Source of the DNA: Marinomonas phaeophyticola
GTDB taxonomy: Bacteria; Pseudomonadota; Gammaproteobacteria; Pseudomonadales; Marinomonadaceae
DNA length: 64,000 bases
Direction of reading: 5' to 3'
Assembly (NCBI RefSeq): GCF_026966905.1
Contig: NZ_JAPUBN010000017.1
Span: 117,358-181,357, forward strand
Made by a program: the position numbers and the translations under genes. The notes beneath the pieces were generated by a model. The model was given only the letters and a program-made list of their open reading frames with translations, was not told the DNA's origin and searched no databases. Below, piece by piece: positions 18,169-28,391 of this stretch; positions within the stretch are counted from its first letter, which is position 1; every line of letters begins with the position of its first letter.

Positions 18169-19569
18169 ATGACATCACATTTCTGTTTTAACACACAGTT
18201 AAAGGCTGGCATCTGTGCCAGCCTTCTTTTTATACCCGTTTTAACTGCTGCCAGCCCCTCTTCCTCCTCACCTATATCTGATGCATCTAATCAAGACGCT
18301 GATTTTTCATCTGTATTAGGAGAAGCCATTTTTGAAAAACTATGGGCAAGTTCCCCATCGTCAACGTTAGCAAGCGATGGGTTGGGGCCACTGTTCAATG
18401 CTCGCTCCTGCCATACCTGCCATTTAAATGAAGGGGGAGGCAAAAGACCGAATGCAGGAGAGTCCACTCGCAATACCAGCACCTTTTTTATACGCTTAGG
18501 TTTAACTCAAGCGCCTGACGAACTCAAGTCTGAACACTCCGTGTGGCCTGATCCCATTTATGGTCATCAGCTGCAAACCCGAAGCGTGCAAGGGCTCATC
18601 GCAGAGCCCAGCTTTGCCATTATGTACGCTTCTAAAAACGTACGTTTTGATGATGGGACGATAATAGAGCTGTCCGTTCCTAGCTATAAGTTGGAAATGA
18701 ACGAAGAGTTAAACAAGGGCATTTCAAGTATCCATCAGCATACCGGCTTATCAGCCCGTCTATCACCTCATTTAACAGGGATGGGGCTAATTGATGCACT
18801 TTCTGACGAGGCTATTTTGGCGAATGCCGATCCAGATGATCAAGACAAAGACGGTATAAGCGGTAGAGCTAACGTTGTTTGGGATAGAAAAACAGCCAGT
18901 TGGAAAATTGGCCGCTTTGGTTATAAAGCCACTCAGCCAACATTAGATCAACAGAATCAAAGTGCCTTTAATGGAGACATAGGCTTATCAACACCGCTTT
19001 TTCAAACTGCTTCTGGGGATTGTACCCAACAACAAATCACCTGTTTAAACGCACCTAATGGTAATTCTCCTCATTTAGACAACCTTGAAATTAACCAAAA
19101 ACAAGTAAATTGGGTTAATATTTATCTTGGCACATTACCTGTGGTACGAATTCAAAATACCGCAACCGCGGCGTTTGAACAGGGGAAACAACAATTTATC
19201 GCGTTGAATTGCATAGCATGTCATGTACCTAAATACACAACGGCCACCAGCACTCTGTCTTCTACGCTCGAGAATCGCGTTATTCTCCCGTTTAGTGATT
19301 TCCTGTTACACGACATGGGAGACGCATTAGCCAGCGGCTTTACTGAATACTCAGCCTCTGCCCGTGAATGGCGTACAGCGCCTTTATGGGGAATGAGCAA
19401 GCGTCTAGCGAAAAACCCTCAAGGAGGATTTTTACATGACGGACGTGCAAAAACGATAAATGAAGCCATCCTATGGCATGGAGGTGAAGCCTCAGCGTCG
19501 CAAGCGGCTTATTTGTCTTCATCATTAAAGGATCGCAACGCATTACTTTATTTTTTGGAATCTTTATAA
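18169..19569 (+). CDS. di-haem DUF1111 oxidoreductase (thiol oxidoreductase-like cytochrome c)
   Basis: A periplasmic c-type cytochrome related to di-haem peroxidases. It has two CxxCH haem sites, SCHTCH about 85 residues from the start and NCIACH near residue 345. The DUF1111 features SARLSPHLTGMGLIDAL and DKDGISGRANVVWD are present; the C-terminal third ends with the RTAPLWGMSKRL and FLHDGRAKTINEAI blocks. A signal peptide is at the N-terminus. The start is uncertain: ATG at 18169 or TTG at 18151, neither with a clear ribosome site. It lies between two imelysin genes, its last stop touching the next ATG. I infer a role in iron redox chemistry at the envelope. Confidence 0.85.
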   Translation: MTSHFCFNTQLKAGICASLLFIPVLTAASPSSSSPISDASNQDADFSSVLGEAIFEKLWASSPSSTLASDGLGPLFNARSCHTCHLNEGGGKRPNAGESTRNTSTFFIRLGLTQAPDELKSEHSVWPDPIYGHQLQTRSVQGLIAEPSFAIMYASKNVRFDDGTIIELSVPSYKLEMNEELNKGISSIHQHTGLSARLSPHLTGMGLIDALSDEAILANADPDDQDKDGISGRANVVWDRKTASWKIGRFGYKATQPTLDQQNQSAFNGDIGLSTPLFQTASGDCTQQQITCLNAPNGNSPHLDNLEINQKQVNWVNIYLGTLPVVRIQNTATAAFEQGKQQFIALNCIACHVPKYTTATSTLSSTLENRVILPFSDFLLHDMGDALASGFTEYSASAREWRTAPLWGMSKRLAKNPQGGFLHDGRAKTINEAILWHGGEASASQAAYLSSSLKDRNALLYFLESL

Positions 19570-20643
19570 ATGGCTCATACTACACATCTACTTTACTCTT
19601 CTGGTTTGCTTATTTCCTCTTTGCTGTTTTCTTCTGTATCCAGCGCAGCCCAATGGCAAGGGCCTCTTGAAGGTATTCAAAACACCTTTCTAAAACCAAA
19701 ATATCAAGAATATCATGAGTCCGCAGAAACCCTGTCTCATGAAATCCAACAATTGTGCGCCGTACCAAATGAACAGCAGCTCTCCTCCACTCGTACGGCG
19801 TTTGAACACAACATGCTTGACTGGCAAGAAGTGCAATGGCTTAACTTTGGTCCAGTCAGTTATTTTATGCGTTTCTATGGGTTTCAATTCTGGCCAGATA
19901 AGAAAAGTATCACCACTAGGCAGCTACGCACGTTAAAACAAAATATTGATTCAACTTATAAAGACGGTTTTTGGAAAAAAGCCAGTATTGCTGTCAAAGG
20001 GTTAACAGCGATAGAAGCCATACTCTATCGCGACAGTTTCAATCCTATAAACGATAGCGTCAACTGCAATCTGCTTTACCAAATTGCTCAACATCATGCG
20101 GACACAACAGGGGATATTGCCGGAGAATGGCAAAACCACACAGTTGAAGAATGGGTTTTTGCGGAAGAAGACAGTGATACCGACTTACATACCTTGGCTC
20201 TTGAACAGCTGTTGCAGCAATGGCTAGAACATTTGTCCGTCTTAAAAGACAGTAAGATCGAAGTGCCTCTGGGATATAACGATAGAGCCAAACCAAAAAT
20301 GGCCGAGTTTTATCAAAGTAAGCAGTCATTGAATGCTATTAAGCAGAACCTACAAACGTATATTGATCTGTATCATTCAGGTACACCGTCTTTATATGAT
20401 TTATCATACAAGTTATATCCAGAACAGTCTCAAGCATTAGACGATCAGTTTTTAACAAGCCTCAATATTGCACAAACGTTACCGTCTGATCTATTTATGA
20501 ATAAAACCGTCGCGAATACGGAAGCCAGTAAGCATCAGGTGGCTCTATTAGTAAAATCCATCTCCCAAAGCCAGTCACAACTGCAACAACTCATTGTGAA
20601 ACTTGGATTTAACATTGGCTTTAACAGCCGGGATGGAGATTAA
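19570..20643 (+). CDS. second imelysin-family periplasmic protein
   Basis: 357 residues with a Sec signal peptide (LLISSLLFSSVSSAAQW, cleavage near residue 27) and no lipobox. The imelysin pattern is weaker than in the first gene: the expected GxHxxE position reads KGLTAIEAILYRD, so the histidine is not conserved and metal binding may be altered. Start ATG follows the preceding stop directly. In related operons a lipoprotein imelysin and a soluble imelysin flank the DUF1111 cytochrome, which suggests that the three form one functional unit. Confidence 0.85.
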   Translation: MAHTTHLLYSSGLLISSLLFSSVSSAAQWQGPLEGIQNTFLKPKYQEYHESAETLSHEIQQLCAVPNEQQLSSTRTAFEHNMLDWQEVQWLNFGPVSYFMRFYGFQFWPDKKSITTRQLRTLKQNIDSTYKDGFWKKASIAVKGLTAIEAILYRDSFNPINDSVNCNLLYQIAQHHADTTGDIAGEWQNHTVEEWVFAEEDSDTDLHTLALEQLLQQWLEHLSVLKDSKIEVPLGYNDRAKPKMAEFYQSKQSLNAIKQNLQTYIDLYHSGTPSLYDLSYKLYPEQSQALDDQFLTSLNIAQTLPSDLFMNKTVANTEASKHQVALLVKSISQSQSQLQQLIVKLGFNIGFNSRDGD

Positions 20644-20648
20644 TCGCG

Positions 20649-21782
20649 GTGAATCGTCGATCCTTTCTTAAATTGACCGGACTCAATATGTCACTATTGG
20701 GTATGGTTAACTCACCTTTATGGTCTACGAAAGCCCTTGCAACGGCTACGGCACCCGCTGTGAGTAGTCTTCATCAAGAGCACTTTGCGTCGGCCTTTAC
20801 TGATAAACATCAACAACATCACCTAGCATTGCTTAAAAATAATGGCACTCTTGTTTGGAAACACGTTCTTGAGGCACGCGCTCATGCCCCCGTTTTCCAT
20901 CCGAACAAGCCCATAGTCGCGATTGTAGCCCGACGACCTGGTTTTTACCTGGACCTTTTCGATACAGATACAGGTGAGCGACTAAAACAATTACAACCGA
21001 CTTCTGGGCATCATTTCTATGGTCATGCTCTATTTTCCATAGACGGTAAGACATTAATCACTCAGGAAAATCATTATGCCTCTGGTGACGGGAAAATATT
21101 TGTCCGCGATTGGGAAACTGGCACTGTCCTTCACGAGTGGCCAAGTTATGGTATCGGCCCTCATCAGTCCTGCTTAATGGATAAAACCACGCTTGTTATC
21201 GCCAACGGAGGACTCAAGACACACCCGGATAATGATCGTAAAATAGAAAACATTGACAGTATGCAACCCAACGTCTCTTTTATCTCCTTAAAAGACGGTC
21301 GCCTTATGCACCAAGTTACCCACCCACCAGAGCTGCATCAACTGAGCATTCGTCATTTGCATGTCAACCAACAGGGTCAAGTAGCTGTTGCTTTTCAGTA
21401 TCAAGGTCCAAAATGGGATACGGTTCCCTTAGTAGGCATTACAGATATTAAGTCGGATCACATCCAATACCTCACCATGCCCGAACCCATTCGTCAGCGC
21501 TTCAAACAATATTGCGGCAGCGTTCGCTTCGATGCGTCAGGAAAAGTATTAGCCGTAACAACACCAAGAGGAGGTTTGGTTGCATTTTGGTCAATGGAAC
21601 AACAAGCCTTTTTAAATAACACCGTCTTAATGGACGTGTGTGGTTTAAAAGAAACCTCTAAGGCTTTCGAGTTTATGGTTTCAACTGGGAGAGGAAAGTT
21701 TTTTCATATCAACGCACTGGAAAAAAAGGCGCAACTAGTACAAAAATTCAACGACCTACAGTGGGATAACCATTTAACGTAA
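20649..21782 (+). CDS. DUF1513 Tat-exported protein
   Basis: Last gene of the imelysin operon. The 377 residues begin NRRSFLKLTG, a twin-arginine signal, so the protein is folded, perhaps with a cofactor, before export to the periplasm. The rest shows repeated WD/propeller-like strands, for example YGHALFSIDGKTLITQEN, IGPHQSCLM and SVRFDASGKVLAVTTPRGG. DUF1513 proteins have no defined activity but commonly accompany imelysins. The start is GTG, 5 bases after the previous stop. Confidence 0.85.
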   Translation: MNRRSFLKLTGLNMSLLGMVNSPLWSTKALATATAPAVSSLHQEHFASAFTDKHQQHHLALLKNNGTLVWKHVLEARAHAPVFHPNKPIVAIVARRPGFYLDLFDTDTGERLKQLQPTSGHHFYGHALFSIDGKTLITQENHYASGDGKIFVRDWETGTVLHEWPSYGIGPHQSCLMDKTTLVIANGGLKTHPDNDRKIENIDSMQPNVSFISLKDGRLMHQVTHPPELHQLSIRHLHVNQQGQVAVAFQYQGPKWDTVPLVGITDIKSDHIQYLTMPEPIRQRFKQYCGSVRFDASGKVLAVTTPRGGLVAFWSMEQQAFLNNTVLMDVCGLKETSKAFEFMVSTGRGKFFHINALEKKAQLVQKFNDLQWDNHLT

Positions 21783-21801
21783 GAAAAGTATCACTTTCAC
21801 T

Positions 21802-21885
21802 CGAAATCGTATTGGCTAATTCGATTTTTTTCGTTACTGTTGAAGTCACTCGTGATCGCTTCTGTCTATTTTTCGCGATCTTTTT
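21802..21885 (+). terminator. two hairpins ending the imelysin operon
   Basis: First hairpin 21802-21833: arms AATCG/CGATT followed by a T run. Second hairpin 21854-21885: arms GATCGC/GCGATC, 15-base loop, then TTTTT. Together they should stop read-through into the c-di-GMP gene, whose ATG is only 18 bases after the second hairpin. Confidence 0.6.
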
Positions 21886-21902
21886 ATAAGTAAAGCGACT
21901 AT

Positions 21903-24188
21903 ATGTTTAAAAATTTTATAAAAGATTTTTTTTTAATCAGTTCTAAACAATTGTCTCGATACGACACAAAGACCTTCCAACTGAGTGCTCTACGCATTAT
22001 GGTGGTATGTGGATTTGTATCGATTTCAGGTATAGTCATACATAATTCTTGGTATGCGATCCAAGAAGGCAACCAAGCGGCCTTACTTGTTAATGCCTTT
22101 TATTTAGTTGGCGCATTGCTTCCCCTCGTTTTTAATAAAATGCTCCCTAAAAACACGGCACGCTACTGTCTATTTATCGTTGGCTCCAGTGGGTTCGTGT
22201 TTGCCGCCACTATAAAAAATGAAGGCATACTGCAAGTTGCGTTAATACTCATGTATATATTGCCAACCTTTACAGGAATCTTCTTTAATTATAAATACGC
22301 CATTTACGCCAGTTTTTTCAACTTAATAACCCTTGCCGTCATTCTAACGAAGACAAACTTTAACTTTTTCCCTACTGTCGATATTTCACTGCCGTTTTCA
22401 TCTCATTATTTACATATACTCATATTCGTCGCCTTCAATGTGGCATTACCGTTCGCGGTATCTCGTGTTTTCTTTGCATTAGAGTCTAATTCACGTCACG
22501 TTCAATCACTTTATCGACGCCTAAATCATAACTCGGCTCTTTATGAGGAGATTTTTGAGCATACAGGAACACCTACTCTTTTGTGTAATCGTCATGGCAA
22601 GATTCTCAAGGCCAATAAAGAAGCAAAAGAGTTGCTTGATAAAAATAACACCAATTCTATTGAAAACTCTATGATCAACACTTGGATGTCACCGCTTGGT
22701 AAAAACTCATCAGGTCATTACTTTTGGGAGTCTAACTCAACAGAGTGTTCTATTAAGCTTTCTCCAGATACACATTTAGAATTGCATCGATCCAACCTAA
22801 CGACCCATGATCATTATGTATTGCACTTACAAAACATCACTCACTTAAAAGCATTGAAGTTAGAGCTGGTTAATACACAAGAAACCAATAGCCGTATTGT
22901 GCGTTTTGATGCGTTAACTCAATTTGCGAACCACGGTCATTTTTGCTCTCAAGTCAATAAACGCCTTTCTGCATCAAACCAAATGGGTACGGGTGCCATG
23001 TTTATTATTCGTATTAGCCAATTTAAACTACTGAATAAGCGCTATGGTAAAGATCAAGCTAATCGAATCATTCTGGCTTTTGCAAAATCATTGCAGAATA
23101 AAATGTCTGATCAAGCCATTATTGGTCGCTTAAGAGGGGTGAAATTTGCCTGCTTTGTTCCTCTTAGCCATACTTATTTTATACAACGTAATCTTTCTTC
23201 CTTAATTCAATCTATTTTACCTGAACAGCTAAAAATCAAGAATGATCTGTTAACGATGCAATATCAAATCGGTGTAACCTATTTCCCGGCGGATGGAAAA
23301 AGCGCCGAAGACTTGTTAGAGCATTGCGAAATGGCTTTAGAGTATACCAACGAGGCGGAACGGGTTTCCTACTTTGATCATGCTCTGGAAGAAAAATTAT
23401 TTGAAGAACACCAGCTAGGCATGGAATTAAATGCCGCCATTAAAAGAAATGACATTCGAATTTGGTTACAACCTCAGGTTTCTCCGACTGGTCAAATTGT
23501 ATCCTTCGAAGCGCTAGCTCGATGGCAGAAAAAAGATGGCACATTTGTTTCTCCAATGATATTCATCCGTATTGCTGAAACATTGGGTTTGCTCCCCCAA
23601 TTAGCCGAAAATTTGCTTCGTGAACTTTTTTCTATTTTGCAAGTTTGGCATCGCGAGAAAATTAATACGCCTGTTGCCTTTAATCTAGCAGGACAAGAGC
23701 TAATGAATGACTCTTTCTTTGCTCTACTTATGTCAATGAACGCCGATTATCCCTGGCTGTCAAAAATGCTTGAACTTGAAATAACTGAAACCAGTGAAGT
23801 CATGACACATCCATTAATCCATAAGAGATTAAGAGCCTTATCTCAATATGGTTTCTCCATAGCCATTGATGACTTTGGCACAGGACAAGCTTCATTAGGG
23901 CAACTGGTGGATATCCCTGCCAACATCTTAAAAATTGATCGACGCTTTATTTCGCCCTTACCAGATGATGCCCGTCATCTTGATATTGTAAAATCAACCA
24001 TACAGTTGGCGGACTCCCTTAATATGAAAGTTATTGCCGAAGGAATTGAAACAAAAGAACAAGCTAACTTGCTCATTTCACTAGGTTGCCTTACTCTTCA
24101 AGGGTACTACTATGGAAAGCCTACTCCTAGCCAAGAGTGGACTGACAACAATCACGCTAAAGCAAAAGAATTAAGAATGGTATACTAA
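21903..24188 (+). CDS. membrane c-di-GMP phosphodiesterase with degenerate GGDEF and intact EAL
   Basis: 761 residues. Residues about 30-195 contain six hydrophobic segments (a sensory membrane part), about 210-315 a PAS-like domain, 330-480 a GGDEF domain and 505-745 an EAL domain. The GGDEF active site is lost: the expected RxGGDEF region reads RLRGVKFACF near 409-418. The EAL domain keeps EAL (536-538), IDDFGTG (655-661), KIDRRFI and VIAEGIET (710-717) and the final QGYYYGKP. It is therefore likely to degrade c-di-GMP, with the GGDEF part regulatory. It stands alone behind the terminators of the imelysin operon. Confidence 0.88.
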   Translation: MFKNFIKDFFLISSKQLSRYDTKTFQLSALRIMVVCGFVSISGIVIHNSWYAIQEGNQAALLVNAFYLVGALLPLVFNKMLPKNTARYCLFIVGSSGFVFAATIKNEGILQVALILMYILPTFTGIFFNYKYAIYASFFNLITLAVILTKTNFNFFPTVDISLPFSSHYLHILIFVAFNVALPFAVSRVFFALESNSRHVQSLYRRLNHNSALYEEIFEHTGTPTLLCNRHGKILKANKEAKELLDKNNTNSIENSMINTWMSPLGKNSSGHYFWESNSTECSIKLSPDTHLELHRSNLTTHDHYVLHLQNITHLKALKLELVNTQETNSRIVRFDALTQFANHGHFCSQVNKRLSASNQMGTGAMFIIRISQFKLLNKRYGKDQANRIILAFAKSLQNKMSDQAIIGRLRGVKFACFVPLSHTYFIQRNLSSLIQSILPEQLKIKNDLLTMQYQIGVTYFPADGKSAEDLLEHCEMALEYTNEAERVSYFDHALEEKLFEEHQLGMELNAAIKRNDIRIWLQPQVSPTGQIVSFEALARWQKKDGTFVSPMIFIRIAETLGLLPQLAENLLRELFSILQVWHREKINTPVAFNLAGQELMNDSFFALLMSMNADYPWLSKMLELEITETSEVMTHPLIHKRLRALSQYGFSIAIDDFGTGQASLGQLVDIPANILKIDRRFISPLPDDARHLDIVKSTIQLADSLNMKVIAEGIETKEQANLLISLGCLTLQGYYYGKPTPSQEWTDNNHAKAKELRMVY

Positions 24189-24464
24189 GTCTAAATAGGG
24201 AAAATAAACAATGGACAGTTTTGTAAAATACCGAAATTTTATTCTCCAAGTTTATACCATATATATCCCTTCCAAATATGACGAACCCATTTCAGTAAAA
24301 TATCCATTTAATCTTCTGAAAACCTGTTTTTAATGTGATTTTGCTATTTATTTTTATACCAAATAAACATAAAGTAAGTTATACATAATGCATATCGGTA
24401 ATATCAAGATACTAAGTTTAAAAATAACGCTTTAACTCGAAAACAAAAAAAGAGTGAGATTAAG

Positions 24465-26831
24465 ATGAATAAAACCGTACTCGCTACCTTAATTGCAACA
24501 ACAGTAGCTTTAACTGGGTGTAACCAAGCGGAAAAATTGGTTGATAATGATGATATTTCAAAGACCGCTAACCCTACTGCTGCAACAGTTGATGACCCTA
24601 TTGTTAGCTTTAATCCTACAAATGGCGTCCTATCTACGCCGAATGATATATTAATGGAAGATGGGTCATTAGACCCAGTAACCGCCGGTCGACTATCACG
24701 CATACCAAACCAAGCTTCCGCTGATGTTTATTCCTCTACCGCTCAACTTGATGGCTGGGGTATAAGTAGCCCATTTACCATTGCGATAGAACTACCAGAC
24801 CAAGAAAAAACGCTTTCTACACTAGATGCAAGCTCCGTTAGCCAAAGTGATTCCGTATTACTATTTGAATGCGCACAAGGAACCAGCTTTGCATCAGGCA
24901 CCTGTACCGCAAATCCCGCATCGATAACGCAGTTGGTTCATGGTACAGATTACTCAACATCTGCCAGCACTTCTGGCATTGTTGTAACCCCATTAAAACC
25001 ATTAAAAAGCAATACCAGTTACTTCTATTTAGTCACTAATAAAACCAAAGACAATTTCGGCCAAGCCGTTACTCGTTCTGATACATTTAATGCGTTAAGT
25101 GAAACACCCGTGGCAAACCTTGGTGCTAATGCAGCGCTAGGTACATTGATTCAAGGTATGAATACAACGGGCGCTTTCTTAGCTCAAATAGAAGCGGCCG
25201 ACATTACCTATTCTGCCACATTCACAACCCAGTCTATTGAACCGGTTGCTCAAGCTGTAATGGACAAAATTGTTGCGGACAATGGTTTATTAACAAACCT
25301 TGTCAATACCGGTTTAACGGCTAGACAAATATTAGCCGCCAATTTTGGTGTTACTCTAGATGACAATTCGTCTGCCGCTTTTGTCGCAGATAACACCCTT
25401 GTTTATCAGGCTGAATTAGATCTGCCTTACTTCTTACCTTATCCTGGAGTGACAATTCCTGGACTAAACACTTGTGCAACTGGCATCACTTTATGTGGCA
25501 ACTGGCAGAACAGCGCTGGACAAGCTGTTTGGAAAGGCGGCCCAGAACCGGTTGAACCAACTCAAGTAATTGGCCAACCTAATCTTGTAAAAGTACAAAT
25601 TACTGTTCCAAGCGCAACATTGATTGCTGCGATGAATGCTCAAAATCCAAGCGCTCCTATTACTGAAATTCCGATTGTACAATTCGTTCATGGAATCACC
25701 GCAATCAAAGAAACGGTCTTCCCTATTGCTCCTGCATTTGCAAGTCAAGGCATGATAACCATTGCCATAGATCAACCGTTACACGGTTCGCGTTCTGCCA
25801 ATGTCGATGCAGACTCTGAATATGAAGTAACAGCAACAGACCCAAGCTACGGCAGTCTTTACCAAAACGGCAGCGCAGCCGTCTTTGGTAACTTAGCTAG
25901 CTTGTTAACGGCCCGTGACAACTTAAGACAAGCCGCCAGTGATCAGCTCGCACTAAAATATGCTATTCGCAATTCAGATCTGTCTGCCCTTAACACGGCA
26001 ACAGGATTAACCGTTAATAAAGACAAAACCAGTTTACTAGGTGTTTCTTTAGGCTCGATTATCGGAACCATGGTTCAAGGGATGTCCGAAATTTATAATG
26101 GCTCAGGCTCAACCCCTGTGACTGGCACAGAAAACCCATTCCTTTATACCGCATCAGCGCTTACGGTTAATGGAGCACAGACTGCCGCAATAATGGGATA
26201 TTCTCCTACCTTTGGACCCATTGTTAAAAGCACACTAACGCAAACTAATGGTTTCGCTGGATCGGTTGCTTCAGCAGTAGGCTATACACCTGCCGAAGTG
26301 ATTGGTTTTAGAGACAGCACAGATCCTGTGGCTAATGAAACCTTTAATCAAATCGTTAATTTGTCCTACAGCAGCTTTATTTCAGCTTTCGTCAATGGCG
26401 CACAAACGGTTGTTGATGGCGGAGACTCTATTGCTTGGGCCGCTAAAACAACGACGACACCAACCTTGGTTACTCAAATTGTAGGTAATGGTGTTAATCT
26501 AAGCGATCAAACAATACCAAATAACTTAACTGAAGATGGATTTCCATTAGCAGGCACCAAAGGGGTTATTGAGTCACTAAATCTTACAAAAATATCCGGT
26601 ACAGCCGCTTCTGCAGCCGGACAAAGAGTCTATACTAATTTCCTAGTTGGTAAGCACACCAGTATTTTAAGTAATACGGCTAGCGACACAGAGCAAGCTA
26701 AATTTGGACTCACCGTTGAAGCCGCTGCACGTGCCACTACTGAGATGCAATCTCAAGTGATTAGTTTCTTGAAATCTGAAGGTCGTCTAGTTCAATCGGC
26801 AACCTCAGATCCATCAAGTACAATCCAATAA
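24465..26831 (+). CDS. VolA/Pla-1-like surface lipase (lysophospholipase) lipoprotein
   Basis: A 788-residue outer-membrane lipase of the Pla-1/cef / VolA group, which in Vibrio releases fatty acids from lysophosphatidylcholine. It has a lipoprotein signal (LTGC, near residue 19), then the N-terminal bacterial virulence-factor lipase domain with IVSFNPTNGVLSTPNDILM. The alpha/beta-hydrolase nucleophile lies in LLGVSLGSIIG (GxSxG). The gene is followed after 33 bases by a FadL-type channel gene. The known VolA-FadL pairing supports a joint role: release of fatty acids outside and import by FadL. Confidence 0.88.
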   Translation: MNKTVLATLIATTVALTGCNQAEKLVDNDDISKTANPTAATVDDPIVSFNPTNGVLSTPNDILMEDGSLDPVTAGRLSRIPNQASADVYSSTAQLDGWGISSPFTIAIELPDQEKTLSTLDASSVSQSDSVLLFECAQGTSFASGTCTANPASITQLVHGTDYSTSASTSGIVVTPLKPLKSNTSYFYLVTNKTKDNFGQAVTRSDTFNALSETPVANLGANAALGTLIQGMNTTGAFLAQIEAADITYSATFTTQSIEPVAQAVMDKIVADNGLLTNLVNTGLTARQILAANFGVTLDDNSSAAFVADNTLVYQAELDLPYFLPYPGVTIPGLNTCATGITLCGNWQNSAGQAVWKGGPEPVEPTQVIGQPNLVKVQITVPSATLIAAMNAQNPSAPITEIPIVQFVHGITAIKETVFPIAPAFASQGMITIAIDQPLHGSRSANVDADSEYEVTATDPSYGSLYQNGSAAVFGNLASLLTARDNLRQAASDQLALKYAIRNSDLSALNTATGLTVNKDKTSLLGVSLGSIIGTMVQGMSEIYNGSGSTPVTGTENPFLYTASALTVNGAQTAAIMGYSPTFGPIVKSTLTQTNGFAGSVASAVGYTPAEVIGFRDSTDPVANETFNQIVNLSYSSFISAFVNGAQTVVDGGDSIAWAAKTTTTPTLVTQIVGNGVNLSDQTIPNNLTEDGFPLAGTKGVIESLNLTKISGTAASAAGQRVYTNFLVGKHTSILSNTASDTEQAKFGLTVEAAARATTEMQSQVISFLKSEGRLVQSATSDPSSTIQ

Positions 26832-26864
26832 TAGCCTTACCACTCAACGACTTAGGAGAACAAT

Positions 26865-28175
26865 ATGTTTAAATATACAAAATTGAGCACTGGTATTGCT
26901 TTAGCCTCTTTGGTTATAACATCTCAAACTGTAAATGCAGCCGGCTTTGCTTTAAATGATCACAGTGCGACAGCATCAGGCAACGCGCTTGCAGGTGTTG
27001 CTGCAAGCAATGAAGATATCTCTACCAGTTTTTGGAACCCTGCGAATCTCGCAAATACAGATAAACCGACGCTTTATATTTCCGGAGCCCTGGTCATTCC
27101 GGATATGAAAGTGACCGTAAACTCAGCCACGGATGCAACAGGCAACGACTTAACGGGCGCAAGTTCTCCGGGTGACATTGTAGATACGACTCTTGTTCCT
27201 TCTATTGTGTATGCACACCCGATATCAAAGAAAACCGTACTGGGGGCGTCACTTAATGTTCCTTTTGGACTTTCAGGAGAATATGGACCTAACTGGGCGG
27301 GGCGTTACCACTCATCTAAATCAGAAGTGTCTGACATTGCTTTTGCATTTTCTGTTGCTCACAAGTACTCCGACAAACTCTCTGTTGGCGCCAGTGTTCA
27401 ATTACATAGCGCGGAAGTTATCTTAGATTCAGCGTTAACGGATTTCCAAGGTGGTAACAGTGCCAAGGGAGATGGCTTCGGTAACATCCAAGCAGATGAT
27501 TTGGCTGTTGGCTATGCTCTTGGTATCAAATTTGAACCTCAAAAAGGTACTCGTATCGGTATTGGCTATCGCTCAGAAATAGACTTTAGCTTTGAAGGGG
27601 ATGTTAAATACAACAATGTCAATTCAACTCTTCTCAGCAAAGGCATTGATAATGCCTATGTTTTTGATGAGATCTCCTTCCCTGACGTTCTATCCTTTGG
27701 CTTCGAGCAAGATATTAACGACAAACTAACCCTTGGGGCCAGCGCAATACGAACAGGCTGGGGGACAATGGATGGCTTAGACATCGCCTTTGATCTAGGC
27801 GACGACAATGTGAAGCAGCCTAATTCGGTACTTACTTTTGGCTTTGAAGACCAATGGCTATACTCCATTGGCGCAACCTATAAAGCCTCTAAGAAACTCA
27901 CCCTTAGAACAGGCTATGCCGTTGATAACTCTCCAATAACAGATCAATATCGTTCAGCGAGAACACCGGACGGTGACCGTACTTGGATTTCACTTGGTGC
28001 AAGCTATCAAGTTAATCAAGAGATGACTCTTACCGCCGCCTATACTAACGTTAGTATCGATGATGTGAAAGTAAACCGTAATGGCGCGCCTGAAGACTCA
28101 GTTCGAGGCCGGTTAGATGCTGATTATGAAACCTCTGCAGATGTCTTCTCAGTAGGTATGAATATGACTTTCTAA
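26865..28175 (+). CDS. FadL-family outer-membrane long-chain fatty acid channel
   Basis: 436-residue OmpP1/FadL/TodX beta-barrel. A signal peptide ends in VNAAG, giving a mature N-terminus beginning GFALNDHSATASGNALAG, the hatch region typical of FadL; SFWNPANLA follows, and the C-terminus SVGMNMTF ends in phenylalanine as usual for outer-membrane proteins. TAGGAG precedes the ATG. It is downstream of the VolA-like lipase in the same operon and is followed by a strong terminator at 28209. Confidence 0.92.
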   Translation: MFKYTKLSTGIALASLVITSQTVNAAGFALNDHSATASGNALAGVAASNEDISTSFWNPANLANTDKPTLYISGALVIPDMKVTVNSATDATGNDLTGASSPGDIVDTTLVPSIVYAHPISKKTVLGASLNVPFGLSGEYGPNWAGRYHSSKSEVSDIAFAFSVAHKYSDKLSVGASVQLHSAEVILDSALTDFQGGNSAKGDGFGNIQADDLAVGYALGIKFEPQKGTRIGIGYRSEIDFSFEGDVKYNNVNSTLLSKGIDNAYVFDEISFPDVLSFGFEQDINDKLTLGASAIRTGWGTMDGLDIAFDLGDDNVKQPNSVLTFGFEDQWLYSIGATYKASKKLTLRTGYAVDNSPITDQYRSARTPDGDRTWISLGASYQVNQEMTLTAAYTNVSIDDVKVNRNGAPEDSVRGRLDADYETSADVFSVGMNMTF

Positions 28176-28208
28176 GATTTTCAAATCAACCTAAAGATCA
28201 CTACTCAC

Positions 28209-28237
28209 AAAAAACCAGCCTTATCGCTGGTTTTTTT
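28209..28237 (+). terminator. terminator after fadL
   Basis: AAAAAACCAGC, loop CTTATC, GCTGGTTTTTTT: a strong rho-independent hairpin 34 bases after the FadL stop. It separates the lipase/FadL operon from the TRAP operon. Confidence 0.9.
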
Positions 28238-28247
28238 CATCCTGCCG

Positions 28248-28276
28248 TACGTAGTAATACGTATGCCAACTACGTA
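28248..28276. promoter_or_regulatory. three TACGTA hexamers upstream of the TRAP operon
   Basis: TACGTA occurs at 28248, 28258 and 28271, within 29 bases, about 115-145 bases before the dctP start. NarL/LuxR-type response regulators often use repeated TACNNNT-like heptamers, and such a regulator is encoded downstream at 32872. Candidate binding region for it; unproven. Confidence 0.4.
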
Positions 28277-28391
28277 ATTCCCGAGCAAAACTTCGGTATT
28301 CATACGAATAGTTTACAAGGGCTTTACACGCGATTATGTAAGGGCTTTAACAACAAACAATAATAATCAACAATGCAGGATGATAAAAACA

